Assembly (NCBI GenBank): GCA_004369085.1
Contig: ML210220.1
Location: 1 to 32,320 of the forward strand
Direction: 5' to 3'
DNA length: 32,320 nucleotides
Source: Coprinopsis marcescibilis
Lineage: Eukaryota; Basidiomycota; Agaricomycetes; Agaricales; Psathyrellaceae
The notes beneath the pieces were generated by a model. That model searched no databases. It was not told the origin of the DNA and was given only the letters and a program-made list of their open reading frames with translations. Position 1 is the first letter of the stretch. Every line of letters begins with the position of its first letter. The position numbers and the translations under genes were made by a program. Positions 10,070 to 20,570 of this stretch are shown here, piece after piece.

Positions 10070-11303
10070 ATGCGGCTCACCTCCGCTCTGGCATCTCTTT
10101 GCCTATTCCTCAGTGTCGCCTCCGCGCACAGAGGCGCCTACGAGAGGCGAAACTATGACTCGAGGTATGATATGCCTTGTGATAGGTATTCCAACTTCTT
10201 TCTGACACGTTAATCGGTCTGCACAGCCCAGCTCTCGCATACAGAGAGGAGGACTTCGACTTGTCATCACGGGATATCCTCTACAACGACGAGCTTTCCG
10301 AACGGGCCCTATTCGACGACGACGAGCTTTACGAGCGGACATTCGACGACGAGCTCCCAGCCCGGAACCTCTTATACGAAGACGATATCTCCGAAAGGGA
10401 CTTCCTGGAAGACTCCTATGATCTCGCCGAGCGCGATTACTTCGACGAAGAAGAGCTCTCAAGCCGATTCATAGACTACGACGACCTCGAAGTCCGCGTC
10501 AAAAACCCTAAACCCAACAAAAAACATACAATACGCGCGAACCAGGCCAAAGCCAAGCCTGGCTACCAACGACAGAACAAGGCCGACCGATCAAAGCAGT
10601 GGGCAGCCAAAGATCAGCAGAGAACGAAGACCAAGGCCACCAACCGCCTTGATACGTTCAAGAACGGGGCAGCTGCGAGGTCAGGTAGGCCGTGGCAGGC
10701 AAACAAGAACGGAAAGAGGGCGGATATCAACAAGGCTAAGAAGGCGGCGGGTGCTCAGAGGGCAGAGGAAGCGAGGAACAAGACTCCAGGAAAGCGGGCC
10801 CGACAGATCCAAGGGCGAATCAACCGCAACCCTCGTGCCCAGAGAACACATAACCCACAGAAAGTCCATTGGGATGGTACGGCCGTGCAGCAGCTGGATA
10901 GGCTCGGGCTGAAGGGAAAAGACCGCAAACGCGTAAAGAAGTTCCACACAAACACTGTCAAGAACTACATGACCGGCATCAACAAGGGTCGCAAACCCGC
11001 AGATCAGGCTGTCTCAGGGAGAATTTTGTGAGTGTTCCTCAAGCTCAGCGACCTTTCTACTTTTACTGAGTCTCTCTCAGCAATCTTGTTCATAAGCAGA
11101 CCTCGCCTCACGATAAGAAAATGCACGTCACTGGTAAAGTAATGAAAGCAGGTGGCGCACCCATTGCTCCGCCGTACAAGCCAAAGAACGGCCAAGACCC
11201 CCAGTACCATCATATGTACACAAAGCACGACAGCGCAAAGCGACTGCCCACGGCGCTGAAGAAAGCTGTCGCTGACAGAAAGGGGAATTACCAGAGGATC
11301 TAA
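10070..11303 (+). CDS. Secreted acidic-repeat/basic-domain protein, copy B
   Basis: Proposed exons are 10070-10164, 10227-11027 and 11081-11303, giving 372 residues. The start gives a clean signal peptide (MRLTSALASLCLFLSVASA) with predicted cleavage before HRGAYERR; an RR pair at 26-27 is a possible Kex2 site. Residues about 39-122 form an acidic domain of about 11-residue units, each with an arginine after L/I-x-x, with Arg at 47, 58, 69, 78, 89, 101, 112 and 122. Examples are DELSER, DELYER, DISER and DLAER. Residues 123-372 are very rich in Lys and Arg, with low-complexity Ala/Lys/Asn stretches, then a more ordered-looking C terminus (GLKGKDRKRVKKFH, YHHMYTKH, RKGNYQRI). I see no cysteines after the signal peptide and no transmembrane segment. 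I do not recognise a family. The opposite charges suggest the acidic part masks the basic part until processing, which is inference only. Confidence 0.8.
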
Positions 11304-12731
11304 GGCTATTTCTAGAACTTGGAGCTGATGGTTATGTTTTCGCTGTCGATATGGCTACATATATTTATTTGATTATACATACCCTAATAATAGACGAAAT
11401 CTTTCAGCTTCGGGCGTGGAGCGTGTGTATGGAAATTTGCTCTCTCTGCGTGCCATCCCTGCACTATCAATATATATTAGTCCCAGCGGTAGACAAATAT
11501 CTGCCGCTTCTATCATTCTCCAAACCATTACCCAGTTCGTAGTAAATAAATCTTACAAGGATTCTGTGTACCATGGGGCCTGTTTAGTACACGTATATCA
11601 TTATTTATTGTCCTGGAACCTTGGTATTCTGCTCGAGCCTCGTACTAAGACTGCTTGTAAAGGAGCATGTGCACCCACTACCATAGTACTCAAGGCCAAT
11701 GACACTCACTCACGTTCTCCGCTAGCGCCGAATCACTTGTAACAGTCTCGCACGATGCTGGCATGGCTTCCTTCCCGTGTATACGCGGGGCATGCTGGGA
11801 AACTCGGGAGAACCAGCCCAAGACAATCTATCACCCGAACCCGAACTGTATGCCGTAAGTAGGGGTGCATTCACAATACGAGCGGTTGGCTGTTCGCAGT
11901 TATCCATGTCCTGGAAAGATTTTCAACACATGCACGCAGTCTAGTCTAGCGCCCAGATCGGCTATGCCTATTGCAGACGCGTGTTATGGTGATCGATGCT
12001 CGCAGCTCGATTAACCGCATAGAGTAAATAATGGTGGCGGGCGCTCGACTTGGAATCAAACGCCGTCGATCCCGATCATCTTCCCCTACTCGTGGGCGCT
12101 GCCAGCTACAGCCAACCTTAAATATTTAATTACCTACCGCCTTCTCCTCACCTGAGTGAGCCTTGAACTTTCGCTTTCTCGCGGAATTCTAATCGCCCGC
12201 TCACTTTTCAATATTAATCCACATAAGCATAACCTAAGAGGAGATTGACGAAACAGCAGCTGTCGTACATAACACATAAATAGACTGTCCGCGATACTCG
12301 CCTGACCGAGAAGCGCACGACAAAAACACTGTCATTGAATACATCTCATAAAATCCCATTGATGCTTCCCCCGATTGTCCCGATTCTGCGCTGCCAGCAT
12401 CTACTGTACCTACGAAGGTAACACATAGAGCGTTACGGCGAAACAGTCCACCGGTGGTTCGACAGGTATGTACGAGGCCCCCTGGAACAATCATGGGAAA
12501 AGACGTCCCTCGGAACAAATACTAAGATACCTGACATAGCTACAGGCAGTGTGACTGTCGGTTGGCGACTCAAACGCCATTAGAAGTCGCAACAGGAACC
12601 CGTGCTATGTAACATAAATACGCAAGTGGGAACAGGGGATAGTGTATATGTACGATCCATCATCGATCTTGATCGTGATGATGAAAGCACACGCGAACAA
12701 AGAGCTTCGAAGTGATGTGTCATTCAGCTAC

Positions 12732-13092
12732 CAGGAGCCGCGTTCCACGACTAAGTGACCCTTGCTCAAGCACTCAAATCCCTGCTCAATTTTTTGTGGT
12801 CAGTGATCAAATCGGTCTCGAGGACTTGGAGCTTAAAATGTGAAAGGAAGGTGTGAAGATGAGAATCCCGCCGCTCGTCGTCGACCTTCGGTCAACTCCT
12901 CGCGGCTTATACAAGGCTCATCTTGACATAAATACGTCAGTCCAACCAAGCAAAATTTGTGTTTAGGGCCTGCAGGACTCGTTATTGAAAGGATTCGACC
13001 AGGGTCATTTTTTTTTGACGACATTTGGAAACCTTCAAAACCATGTTCAGGGTAGTAATATGGACGTGGACGGGACCTAGCGAGCAAGGTCG
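12732..13092. other. Extra block inserted in the B-C spacer
   Basis: Comparison with the A-B spacer (junction near 9400) shows about 360 bp present only here. Flanking similarity resumes at TTTGATGCCTCT. A GACCCTTGCTC motif near 12769 and the inverted GAGCAAGGTC at 13083-13092 could be short terminal inverted repeats of a small non-autonomous element, but no target-site duplication is clear. One minus-strand ORF (12833-13087) spans it without a recognisable domain. Deletion from the A-B spacer is the alternative. Confidence 0.45.
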
Positions 13093-13609
13093 ATTTGATG
13101 CCTCTGCAGAGCTCGCCTGATTACTAGGACATATCTACTCGTCAGGCTGCTCTGGCAGCCTCTGTGTACATACCGAAGACGATCTCGACTTGATTAAAAT
13201 AGAAGAATCCAGAGGGTACTACGTTTGAGAAGAGTCAGGAGATGGGATATTGATGGATCTGAATCAATGTTCCATTGAGCGCCGTCCCGGTGAATGCGGC
13301 ACACAAGATCCTTCGAAAAGCTGCGGAGACACGATTGACCGGAGAGGTTCGTGCGCAAACCTCTCGAGGAATCTAGCATGGCCACAGCACTACGTTGAAT
13401 GCTGCAACTTGCCAACTGCGTGTACTAAGCGCTCGGAAAGTACTCGATTTTACGCTCCCAGGAATCAAAGTTTAGTGGTATTACCTTTACTCATCGTGGA
13501 AGTGCTCAAGTGATGCACTATAGTGTGTGTACCGTTTCGCTGGGCCCGGTATCTTCGGGCAGTGCGAATCCAAAGAGAGGCACAGCAATGTATAGAGCGA
13601 AGGGTGCCA

Positions 13610-13615
13610 TTTAAA
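13610..13615 (+). promoter_or_regulatory. TATA-like box of copy C
   Basis: TTTAAA in the same context as the element before copy B, 113 bp upstream of the copy C start codon. Confidence 0.45.
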
Positions 13616-13727
13616 AGGTACCCCAGCCTGCCAACGATCGAACACTCAACTCCCGCCAGCTCAATCCAGCTCATCTCTTCCACCTCAGCACAGTACCAGC
13701 TTTCCACGCTAAGCGCGTATCCACATC

Positions 13728-14964
13728 ATGCGGCTCACTTCCGCCCTGGCATCTCTTTGCCTATTCCTCAGTGTCGTTTCCGCGCACAGAGGCGCCTACG
13801 AGAGGCGAAGCTATGACTCGAAGTATTATATGCCTCATTATAATATTTCTTTCTTCTGACAGTTCAATCGGTCTGTACAGCTCAGATCTCGCATACAGAG
13901 AGGAGGACTTCGACTTGTCATCACGGGATATCCTCTACGACGACGAGCTTTCCGAACGGGCCCTATTCGACGACGACGAGCTTTACGAGCGGACATTCGA
14001 CGACGAGCTCCCAGCCCGGAACCTCTTCTACGAAGACGATATCTCCAAAAGGGACTTCCTAGAAGACTCCTACGATCTCGCCGAGCGCGATTACTTCGAC
14101 GAAGAAGACCTCTCAAGCCGATTGATCAACTACGACGACCTCGAAGTCCGCGTCAAAAATCCGAGAGCCAACAAGAAACGCACAAAACGTGCGGCGAAGG
14201 CCAAAGCCAAGCCTGGCTACCAACGACAGAACAAGGCCGAGCGATCAAGGAAGTACGCAGCCAAAGACCAGCAAAAAACGAAAACAAAGGCTACCAACCG
14301 CCTTGTTACGTTCAGGAATAGGGCAGCTGCGAGGTCAGGTAGGCCGTGGCAAGCAAACAAGAACGGAAAGAGGGCGGACATAAACAAGGCTAAGAAGGCG
14401 GCGGGTGCTCAGAGGGAAGAGGCCGCGAGGAACAAGCCTCCAGGAAAGCGGGCGCGACGGATCCAACGGCGAATCGACCGCAACCCTCGCGCTCAGAAAT
14501 CACATAACCCACAGAAAGTCCATTGGGATGGTACGGCCGTGCAGCAGCTGAACAGGCTCGGGCTGAAGGGCAAAGACCGTAGAAGCGTCAAGAAGTTCCA
14601 CAGAAACACTGTCAAGAACTACATGACCAGCATCAACAAGGGTCGCGAACCCGCAGATCAGGCCGTCTCAGGGAGAATTTTGTGAGTGTTCCTCGATCTC
14701 AGCGACCTTTTTTATGCTTTTGCTGAGTCTCTCCTTCTCAGCAATCTTGTCCACAAGCAGACCTCGCCCCATGATAAGAAAATGCACATCACTGGCAAGG
14801 TCATGAAAGCGGGCGGCGCACCCATTGCTCCCCCGTACCAGCCAGAGGACGGCCAAGAAGCCCAGTACCACCATATGTACACACAGCACAACAGCGCAAA
14901 GCGACTGCCCGAGGCGCTGAAGAAAGCTGTCGCTGACAGGAAGGGGAATTACCAGAGGATCTAA
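13728..14964 (+). CDS. Secreted acidic-repeat/basic-domain protein, copy C
   Basis: Paralogue of copy B with the same exon lengths: 13728-13822, 13881-14681 and 14742-14964, again 372 residues. The signal peptide differs by one residue (VVSA for VASA). The acidic Arg-punctuated domain is almost unchanged (DDISKRDFLED replaces DDISERDFLED). Substitutions concentrate in the first part of the basic domain, where charge is kept while identity changes, for example KPNKKHTIR to RANKKRTKR. The His-rich tail YHHMYTQH and the last residues RKGNYQRI are conserved. The first donor is GTATTA rather than GTATGA, so first-intron splicing could be weaker. Two intact copies with identical exon lengths argue that the protein is under selection. 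The family is unrecognised. Confidence 0.8.
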
Positions 14965-15676
14965 GGCTATTTCTAGAACTTGGAGCTGATGGTTATGTTT
15001 TCGCTGTCGATATGGCTACATACATTTATTTGATTATACATAACCTAATAATAGACCAAATCTTTCAGCTTCGGGCGTGGAGCGTGTGTATTGAAATTCG
15101 CCCTCTCTGCGAGTCGAACTCGCGAGATGCCCGTGAGAACGACATGCTTGATTAGTCCTGATGTGATGTTTCCGGAGGGTTTCGTAGAAGAATCAAGCCC
15201 GATGTCCGTAACACACATGATCACTCTTCTCATATTCCACACCACCTCACTTCCAGAAGCCCGACGACCATGCACCAGCAGATACCTTGTGCCAGTCATT
15301 CCTCCCATTGCCGTACACGCCATACTTCTAATTCGCCTCTCCACTCGATCCCTTCGCTTCCTTGACTTGCTTAACGCCACCTTTCGCTCGTCGCATCCCC
15401 GCTTGGTACTCGAATGCTGTATACCCACATCCAATCTCGTGGTACGATGGTATCAAGCACCCAATGCGTGTTATCTTAGCCACTTTCTCGCTGTATGGTC
15501 CAGATGTATGGCATCATCAGATTCCATAGTTCCGTCGACATTCCACCTGGAGGTTCAAAACTCTATCTCTGGGCTGCCTCGCGAGCTTCTGGAGCTCCCA
15601 AAGCAAGATATAAAGAGTGTGGATCCCCCTCTCACACCCCCCTCGGTCCACCCCAGGCTTCCCTCCATCGCCCGCC
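14965..15676. other. Downstream flank of the array and M28 peptidase promoter
   Basis: Bases 14965-15113 duplicate the sequence after copy B. From 15114 the similarity stops and unique sequence begins. The first unique bases include a hairpin (GCGAGT, CGA, ACTCGC) that resembles a damaged minus-strand tRNA T arm. The rest is the upstream region of the peptidase gene; the ORFs across it look like chance. Confidence 0.5.
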
Positions 15677-17408
15677 ATGTGGTTCAGCACGCTCCTCCCC
15701 TTCGTAACCCTCGCCCTCACATTCACATCGTCCGCATCTGCGCAGGACTTTGACATCGGCGAGCTCGAACGCAAACCCCTCGTCACCTCCGCCGCTCTGC
15801 AACGCCGCATCCACAGAGACAACCTCCTCCGCCACGCACGCAACTTCCAGCACTTTGCCGAACAAACCAGCAAAACCACACCCAACCGTGCCTTTGGTTC
15901 TGTCGGCCACAACTCGACCGTGAGGTACATCAAGAAGCTCCTGGACGCCACCAAATTCTACGACACCCAGCTCCAAACGTTCCCATATACATACGCAGAG
16001 GCCAGCAGCAACTTCACCGCCAACGGTGTCATCCTCCCCACCAAGTCGCTCTTCTACGGCATCTCCGGCGACGTGACCGCACCTCTCTTCGCAACTGGTA
16101 ACTTGGGTTGTGTTCCCGTATGTGGTTAAACCTTTCTTCCGGCTTCTCATGATTTACAAGTACTTCTATCCAGGAACACTTCCCTGCTTCCGTCGAGGGC
16201 AAACTCGTTCTCATCCAACGTGGAGACTGTATCTACGGCATCAAAGTCGCCCTGGCTGGTGCAGCAAAGGCAGCTGGCGTCATCATCTTCAACGACGTGC
16301 CCGCTGAACTCTCGGGTGGATCTCTTGGAGGTGTCTCGCGTCCCGAAGGCCCTTACGTTCCCGTTGGTACCATCTCTGGTACTGCTGGACTCGATCTCCA
16401 GGCAAGGCTTGCAGCTGGAGAGGAGATAACCGGCGTCTTGAAAGCATATGGCCTTGTCGAAGAAAGATATTCAAGCAACCTGATCGCCACAAGCAAACAA
16501 GGCAACAAGAACCAAATCGTCTTCAGCGGCTCGCACTCTGATTCCGTTCCAGGAGGTCCCGTGAGTCCAGTTCCTTTCTTGACCGCCAAACAACATCAAC
16601 TAACCTTCCCCTCTCTACTACATAGGGAATCAACGACGACGGCTCAGGCACAATGGGCAACCTCGAAACAGCCCTCCAGCTCACCAACTTCCGTCTCAAC
16701 AACGCCGTGCGCTTCGGCTGGTGGACCGCAGAAGAATTCGGGCTCGTCGGGTCCACACACCACATCCGCAACCTGCCCCAGTCAGAACGCGACAAGATCG
16801 CGCTCTACCTCAACTTTGACATGATCGCCAGCCCGAACAGCGGGTTCTTCATCTACGACGGCGACGGCGACACCTTCCAGCGCCCCGGCCCTCCAGGAAG
16901 TGCTCAGATAGAGAAGCTCTACGAGGACTATTACAAAGCGAAAGGGCTGATCAGCAGGCCGAGCAACTTTACTGGTCGTAGCGATTACGGTCCGTTCTTG
17001 GAGGTCGGCATCCCATGCGGTGGTGTCTTCACCGGTCACGAAGGCGTCAAGACCGATGAAGGTGTGCAATGGTGAGTTGACCTTTGGCCATCGGTGATGC
17101 ATTTTTAAATCTGATACAAACATTCGAATAGGTGGGGAGGCCAAGCAGGTGTTGTTTACGACCCATGCTACCACGCACGGTGCGACACCTACGAAAACCT
17201 TCGTGTCGAAACTTTCGAAACCAACGTCAAGGCCATCGCACACTCAATCGCCGTGTATTCGATGTCTCTCGAAACCATCCCCTTCCCTCGCGCTGCCTCT
17301 TCCATTTCCTCGAGATCTGCGGATGAGAAGCTGCATGTCGAGACGCTCACTTATGAGGAACGCAGACATTACGGTTGCGACCATGCTCATGAGGTATCAT
17401 GGCAGTAA
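15677..17408 (+). CDS. Secreted M28 family zinc aminopeptidase with PA domain (aminopeptidase Y-like)
   Basis: Proposed exons are 15677-16117, 16174-16560, 16626-17071 and 17132-17408, giving 516 residues. A signal peptide (MWFSTLLPFVTLALTFTSSASA) precedes a propeptide-like region. A PA domain follows (VEGKLVLIQRGDCIYGIKVA, AAGVIIF), then the M28 catalytic domain. Visible zinc-site residues are the His of SGSHSDSV, the Asp of GINDDGSGT, the Glu pair of WWTAEEFGLVGS, the Asp of LNFDMIAS and the His of CYHARCDT. The family removes N-terminal residues from peptides and is vacuolar or extracellular; the signal peptide and lack of a membrane anchor fit either. The ATG is in a strong context (CGCCATGT) and gives the signal peptide directly. 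All expected ligands are present, so it should be active. Confidence 0.93.
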
Positions 17409-17571
17409 TGTAGAAATTAAGTATCAGGGAATTTCCCAATGTATTCAAGACAAAAATTAAAGAATCCTCGCGTCTCACAAGCCATTTAGTCGTTCGCACT
17501 TGACAAAGATGGATGTGACAATGATAATCGCTTGTCGATGCAAAGTTGGGCAGGCGCGACATTGAAAAAGA

Positions 17572-17658
17572 TTCGGGTACGGGGAATCGAACCCCGAGCT
17601 GCCGCGGTCACTCTCATGAGATGAGAGGCGGCAATGTTAGCCGTTACACCATACCCGA
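17572..17658 (-). tRNA. tRNA-Glu(CTC) with a 15-nt intron
   Basis: On the minus strand the acceptor stem TCGGGTA pairs with TACCCGA, the discriminator is A, and the T arm reads CGGGGTTCGATTCCCCG. The anticodon stem GCCGC/GCGGC encloses a loop with anticodon CTC, interrupted one base after the anticodon by about 15 nt, the canonical position for nuclear tRNA introns. The mature length is 72 nt. The body closely matches the two tRNA-Glu(TTC) genes at 28656 and 29245. Confidence 0.93.
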
Positions 17659-17965
17659 TATAGAAGATGTCTTGGACATTGCCAATATAAACAGGACGCC
17701 TGCCGAATTGTATGTCAAAATTTAAGAACAAAGGTGAATATCGTAGTGTGCCACAAAGAAAGGTGTGGCATAGTAATCGGTGCCGCTCTACTTAAATATT
17801 GCAGGAAGCAGTAGACGAACTTGTTCCTGCCCCATTATTTACATCCCGTTCTGTCTGGTTACAGTCCCTTTTCTTTCTCATCGCGTTTGGTTTTTTAATA
17901 TTCAAGTTCACTTTCCACCTCAGTTTCTATACGCCATACGACGACCGCTATACGACTTTCGCAGC

Positions 17966-19267
17966 ATGTTTTTTACGGCTAACGACACCCATGCCACTTT
18001 CGATACCGACACCCCGATGTTTACTGAACTGTCTGCTCACTCTCTCGATACCGATATCCCTATGTCACCCTGTACACCCACCACCCCAATCAGGCCCAGC
18101 AGGCTGAACTTCCAGTCCCCAGCATTCACAAAACCGAGCCCCACGCGCAAGGGGAGTGGCACCCACCCCAAATCTACAAAGCCCCGCCTCCCACACCGCC
18201 GACCCACAACGCTGCTCCTCTCCCCAACCAACCACCGCCGCGTCTCTCCAGCAAAGAGCCAAAGGAGCACCAAAAGCGACAGCAGCCGGCGTGCGCGGAT
18301 CTACTCCAACCAACATGGAGCCCTGTCCCCGCCCCACGTCGGCTCTCGCGTGTGCCATGCGCCTCCCTCGCCCACCGCCCAGCGAAATCGACCGAGCCAC
18401 CACGCGAAGAAAGCTAGCGGTACCAACGCCAAAGCGCTTTCACTGGGAGTGTTGGGGAGGATCCACGTCGGGGCGGTGTTGAGGCCACTGAAGAGGTTGA
18501 CGTGGGGTGTGAGCAGTGGCAAGGTCGGAGGCATATCCTGGAGCAAGGTGTCCCGAAAGAGGACGAACGACGCACAAGGAGAGGGCAACCAACCTACCTC
18601 CTCGACCGGCCTGCATGGGTTCGCATTAGCGCAGTCCAAAGCGATGCAGGTGCTTGGGAGCCGTACAGCTGCAGCTGCAGGTGAGGGCGATGTGGAGATT
18701 CTGCTGGCAGATGGAGATGAGGACCAGGATCAGGACGACGACGACGACAACTATCCGTACTCACCAATGCCCACCTCACCGCTGTATCCTGTTTCAAGAG
18801 AAGACTGCGGAGTCACCGAGCCCCAGACATCTTTCAATCACCTCTTCCAGCAGCCCGACTTTATGGCGTTCGAACCCGACCAACCACATTCTCCAGCACT
18901 TGACCCGCTCCTCGAAGCTCCCAGCACCTCCACTCCAATGGAGGACGTGGAGGACGAAGATGACGACGACGAGGTTCATCAGTACTGCTACATCCCCAGC
19001 ACTTCGTCTCCAACTTCTCCACAGCTCTGTGGCTTTGGGCAGTCGGGTTGCGGCGGTGACGCTGAAATGGACAACCACCCAATCTCGCCGGTGACCAGCT
19101 ACAGCTTGAGCCCTGTCAGCATCAGCAGCAGCATGAAGCGAGCTAGAAGCCGGGGAAAGACGATGAGGATTCTAGGATATGAAGCTCATGAAGCCTATTC
19201 GTGTGGCATCCAGTTTTCCACTGCAGTTCCGATGGGCCAAGGGAAGAAGAGAGCATATTTTAATTGA
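17966..19267 (+). CDS. Hypothetical intrinsically disordered Ser/Pro-rich protein
   Basis: Single-exon ORF of 433 residues from the first ATG (MFFTANDTHATFDTDTP); the frame is open further upstream, but that part looks like a UTR. The N-terminal third is rich in Ser, Pro, Thr, Arg and Lys with many SP/TP dipeptides. A short ordered-looking stretch follows (LGVLGRIHVGAVLRPLKRLT, residues about 155-175). Two acidic runs occur near residues 250-262 and 326-337. Near the C terminus there are further SP motifs and a basic patch (MKRARSRGKTMRILGYE). There is no signal peptide or known domain. SP/TP density and charge blocks suggest a regulatory, possibly nuclear, phosphoprotein, which is inference. 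The ORF's length and regular codon use support a real gene. Confidence 0.65.
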   Translation: MFFTANDTHATFDTDTPMFTELSAHSLDTDIPMSPCTPTTPIRPSRLNFQSPAFTKPSPTRKGSGTHPKSTKPRLPHRRPTTLLLSPTNHRRVSPAKSQRSTKSDSSRRARIYSNQHGALSPPHVGSRVCHAPPSPTAQRNRPSHHAKKASGTNAKALSLGVLGRIHVGAVLRPLKRLTWGVSSGKVGGISWSKVSRKRTNDAQGEGNQPTSSTGLHGFALAQSKAMQVLGSRTAAAAGEGDVEILLADGDEDQDQDDDDDNYPYSPMPTSPLYPVSREDCGVTEPQTSFNHLFQQPDFMAFEPDQPHSPALDPLLEAPSTSTPMEDVEDEDDDDEVHQYCYIPSTSSPTSPQLCGFGQSGCGGDAEMDNHPISPVTSYSLSPVSISSSMKRARSRGKTMRILGYEAHEAYSCGIQFSTAVPMGQGKKRAYFN

Positions 19268-20570
19268 TGAACTTCGATGGAACAATGATAGCTATATGCG
19301 TTCGATACATGAGTATGGGATACATTCATGTTCCATTTATCTTACTTACTTTTCTAATGGTAATTGCCTTGGTCTGCACCTTGAGAAGCGAAAGGCTTTG
19401 TTACGGTACGAGACGGTACGTCGTACATACGGTGAGGAGGACTTGAATCCCTTCCCAGTCAGCCGAGCCTCGCTTCCGCGTGGTCCAAGTTGGCAATGGC
19501 CTTGACTCTAATTACGTACAAACAAGCCTTTCCTCTTCGGACCGCCTGCGGTCGAACGTTTCATTGACTTTCAGGTTTCACTGACTAGGTTCTCTTTGTC
19601 CGTCGACAGCGACCAGAATCTAGTCCACCCTCAGAAGCTGAATCGGTGCGCAAGTCTCAAAAGTTCCGCAGCTCTATTCGCTTCACACCAGCATATCTAA
19701 TCTATTGACAATGCTGCATCGTGACTCTTCATTGCCGCATGCATGGCGATTCTTGGGCGATTCATGAAGATCTCGGCGCCCTACATAAACGCAACTCCAC
19801 CGACTTGAAGAATCAAGATAGCCTCTGACAGCCCCTCATGCATCTAGGGTTGTAATATGTGCTTTGCCATCGCAACGAAACGTATGCTCCAATGCTTCTC
19901 TGAATGAACCTGCCGAAGGAGCCCTTGGACCTCGGGTTTTCTGAGCGTCTATACCTTTGTTTGTTTTCCTTGGCCATATCCATGCATGCATCACCAGCAA
20001 GAAGCAATGTGGCTCCCGATACTTGCCTGACTACGGTTCTCGGATACTACGCGGCAAACATGGGCTCAAAGGTTTCTGACACTGTCGCCTCCCTCCTCTT
20101 TTCGCAAAGCAGCCTTGCCACTGCCTATCTGCAGGCTCGCGCGAGTACCAGTTCCCCGTGCACTGCGCGATCGCACTCAACACACACTCGATATTTTCCA
20201 ACAGCAACAGTCCTTGATCGCACGGTGGTCATTGTCCTATATATGCACGCACAGACATTCATGCTCGAATCGGCCTTCCACCGTGCTCCACTGGCTCCAA
20301 CGCAAACATTGTCCCCAAGAATCAAATTAAATTCAAGGTTAAAAGACAAAGCAGCGAGACATTGACGAGACACACGTCCCTCTTTATTCTCGCTCCCTTT
20401 CTCTTTCTCGTCCCGGAAACGTCGATAGGCTCCTCGCCCACCACATTCGTTTAAGCCAACGCTTCAGCCGCCTTCCAGCGCCCAGCGTCCATCGCCGCTC
20501 GCCACCAGCACTACAATAAATACCCCAATACCATCACCACCAACATCCACGCAGCGAGCCAGCCTTCAGA
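19268..20570. other. Intergenic region
   Basis: About 1.3 kb without a supported gene. The longest ORF (19904-20365, plus) has no recognisable domain and no plausible splice partners. Pyrimidine-rich sequence from 20380 to 20560 leads into the small secreted protein gene and probably contains its promoter and 5' UTR. Confidence 0.45.

Larger units (their letters stand above)
11304..13727. repeat. Duplicated spacer between copies B and C
   Basis: No supported gene. It is collinear with the A-B spacer apart from an extra block of about 360 bp at 12732-13092. The segment just after the gene (11304-11452) is also nearly identical to 14965-15113 after copy C, where the similarity stops abruptly. 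The distal 500 bp form the promoter region of copy C and closely match the copy B promoter. Confidence 0.75.

Noticed and set aside
6790..14964. A transposon or CRISPR-like explanation for the repeated blocks
   Set aside because: The repeats are multi-kilobase gene-plus-spacer units with conserved exon structure in direct tandem. This fits unequal crossing-over; no transposase, LTRs or short regular spacers are present.
15100..15175. Possible tRNA gene on the minus strand
   Set aside because: The T-arm-like and anticodon-like pieces do not form a full cloverleaf: the T loop is about 2 nt short and no matching acceptor stem is visible. It is kept only as a possible degenerate relic at the duplication edge.
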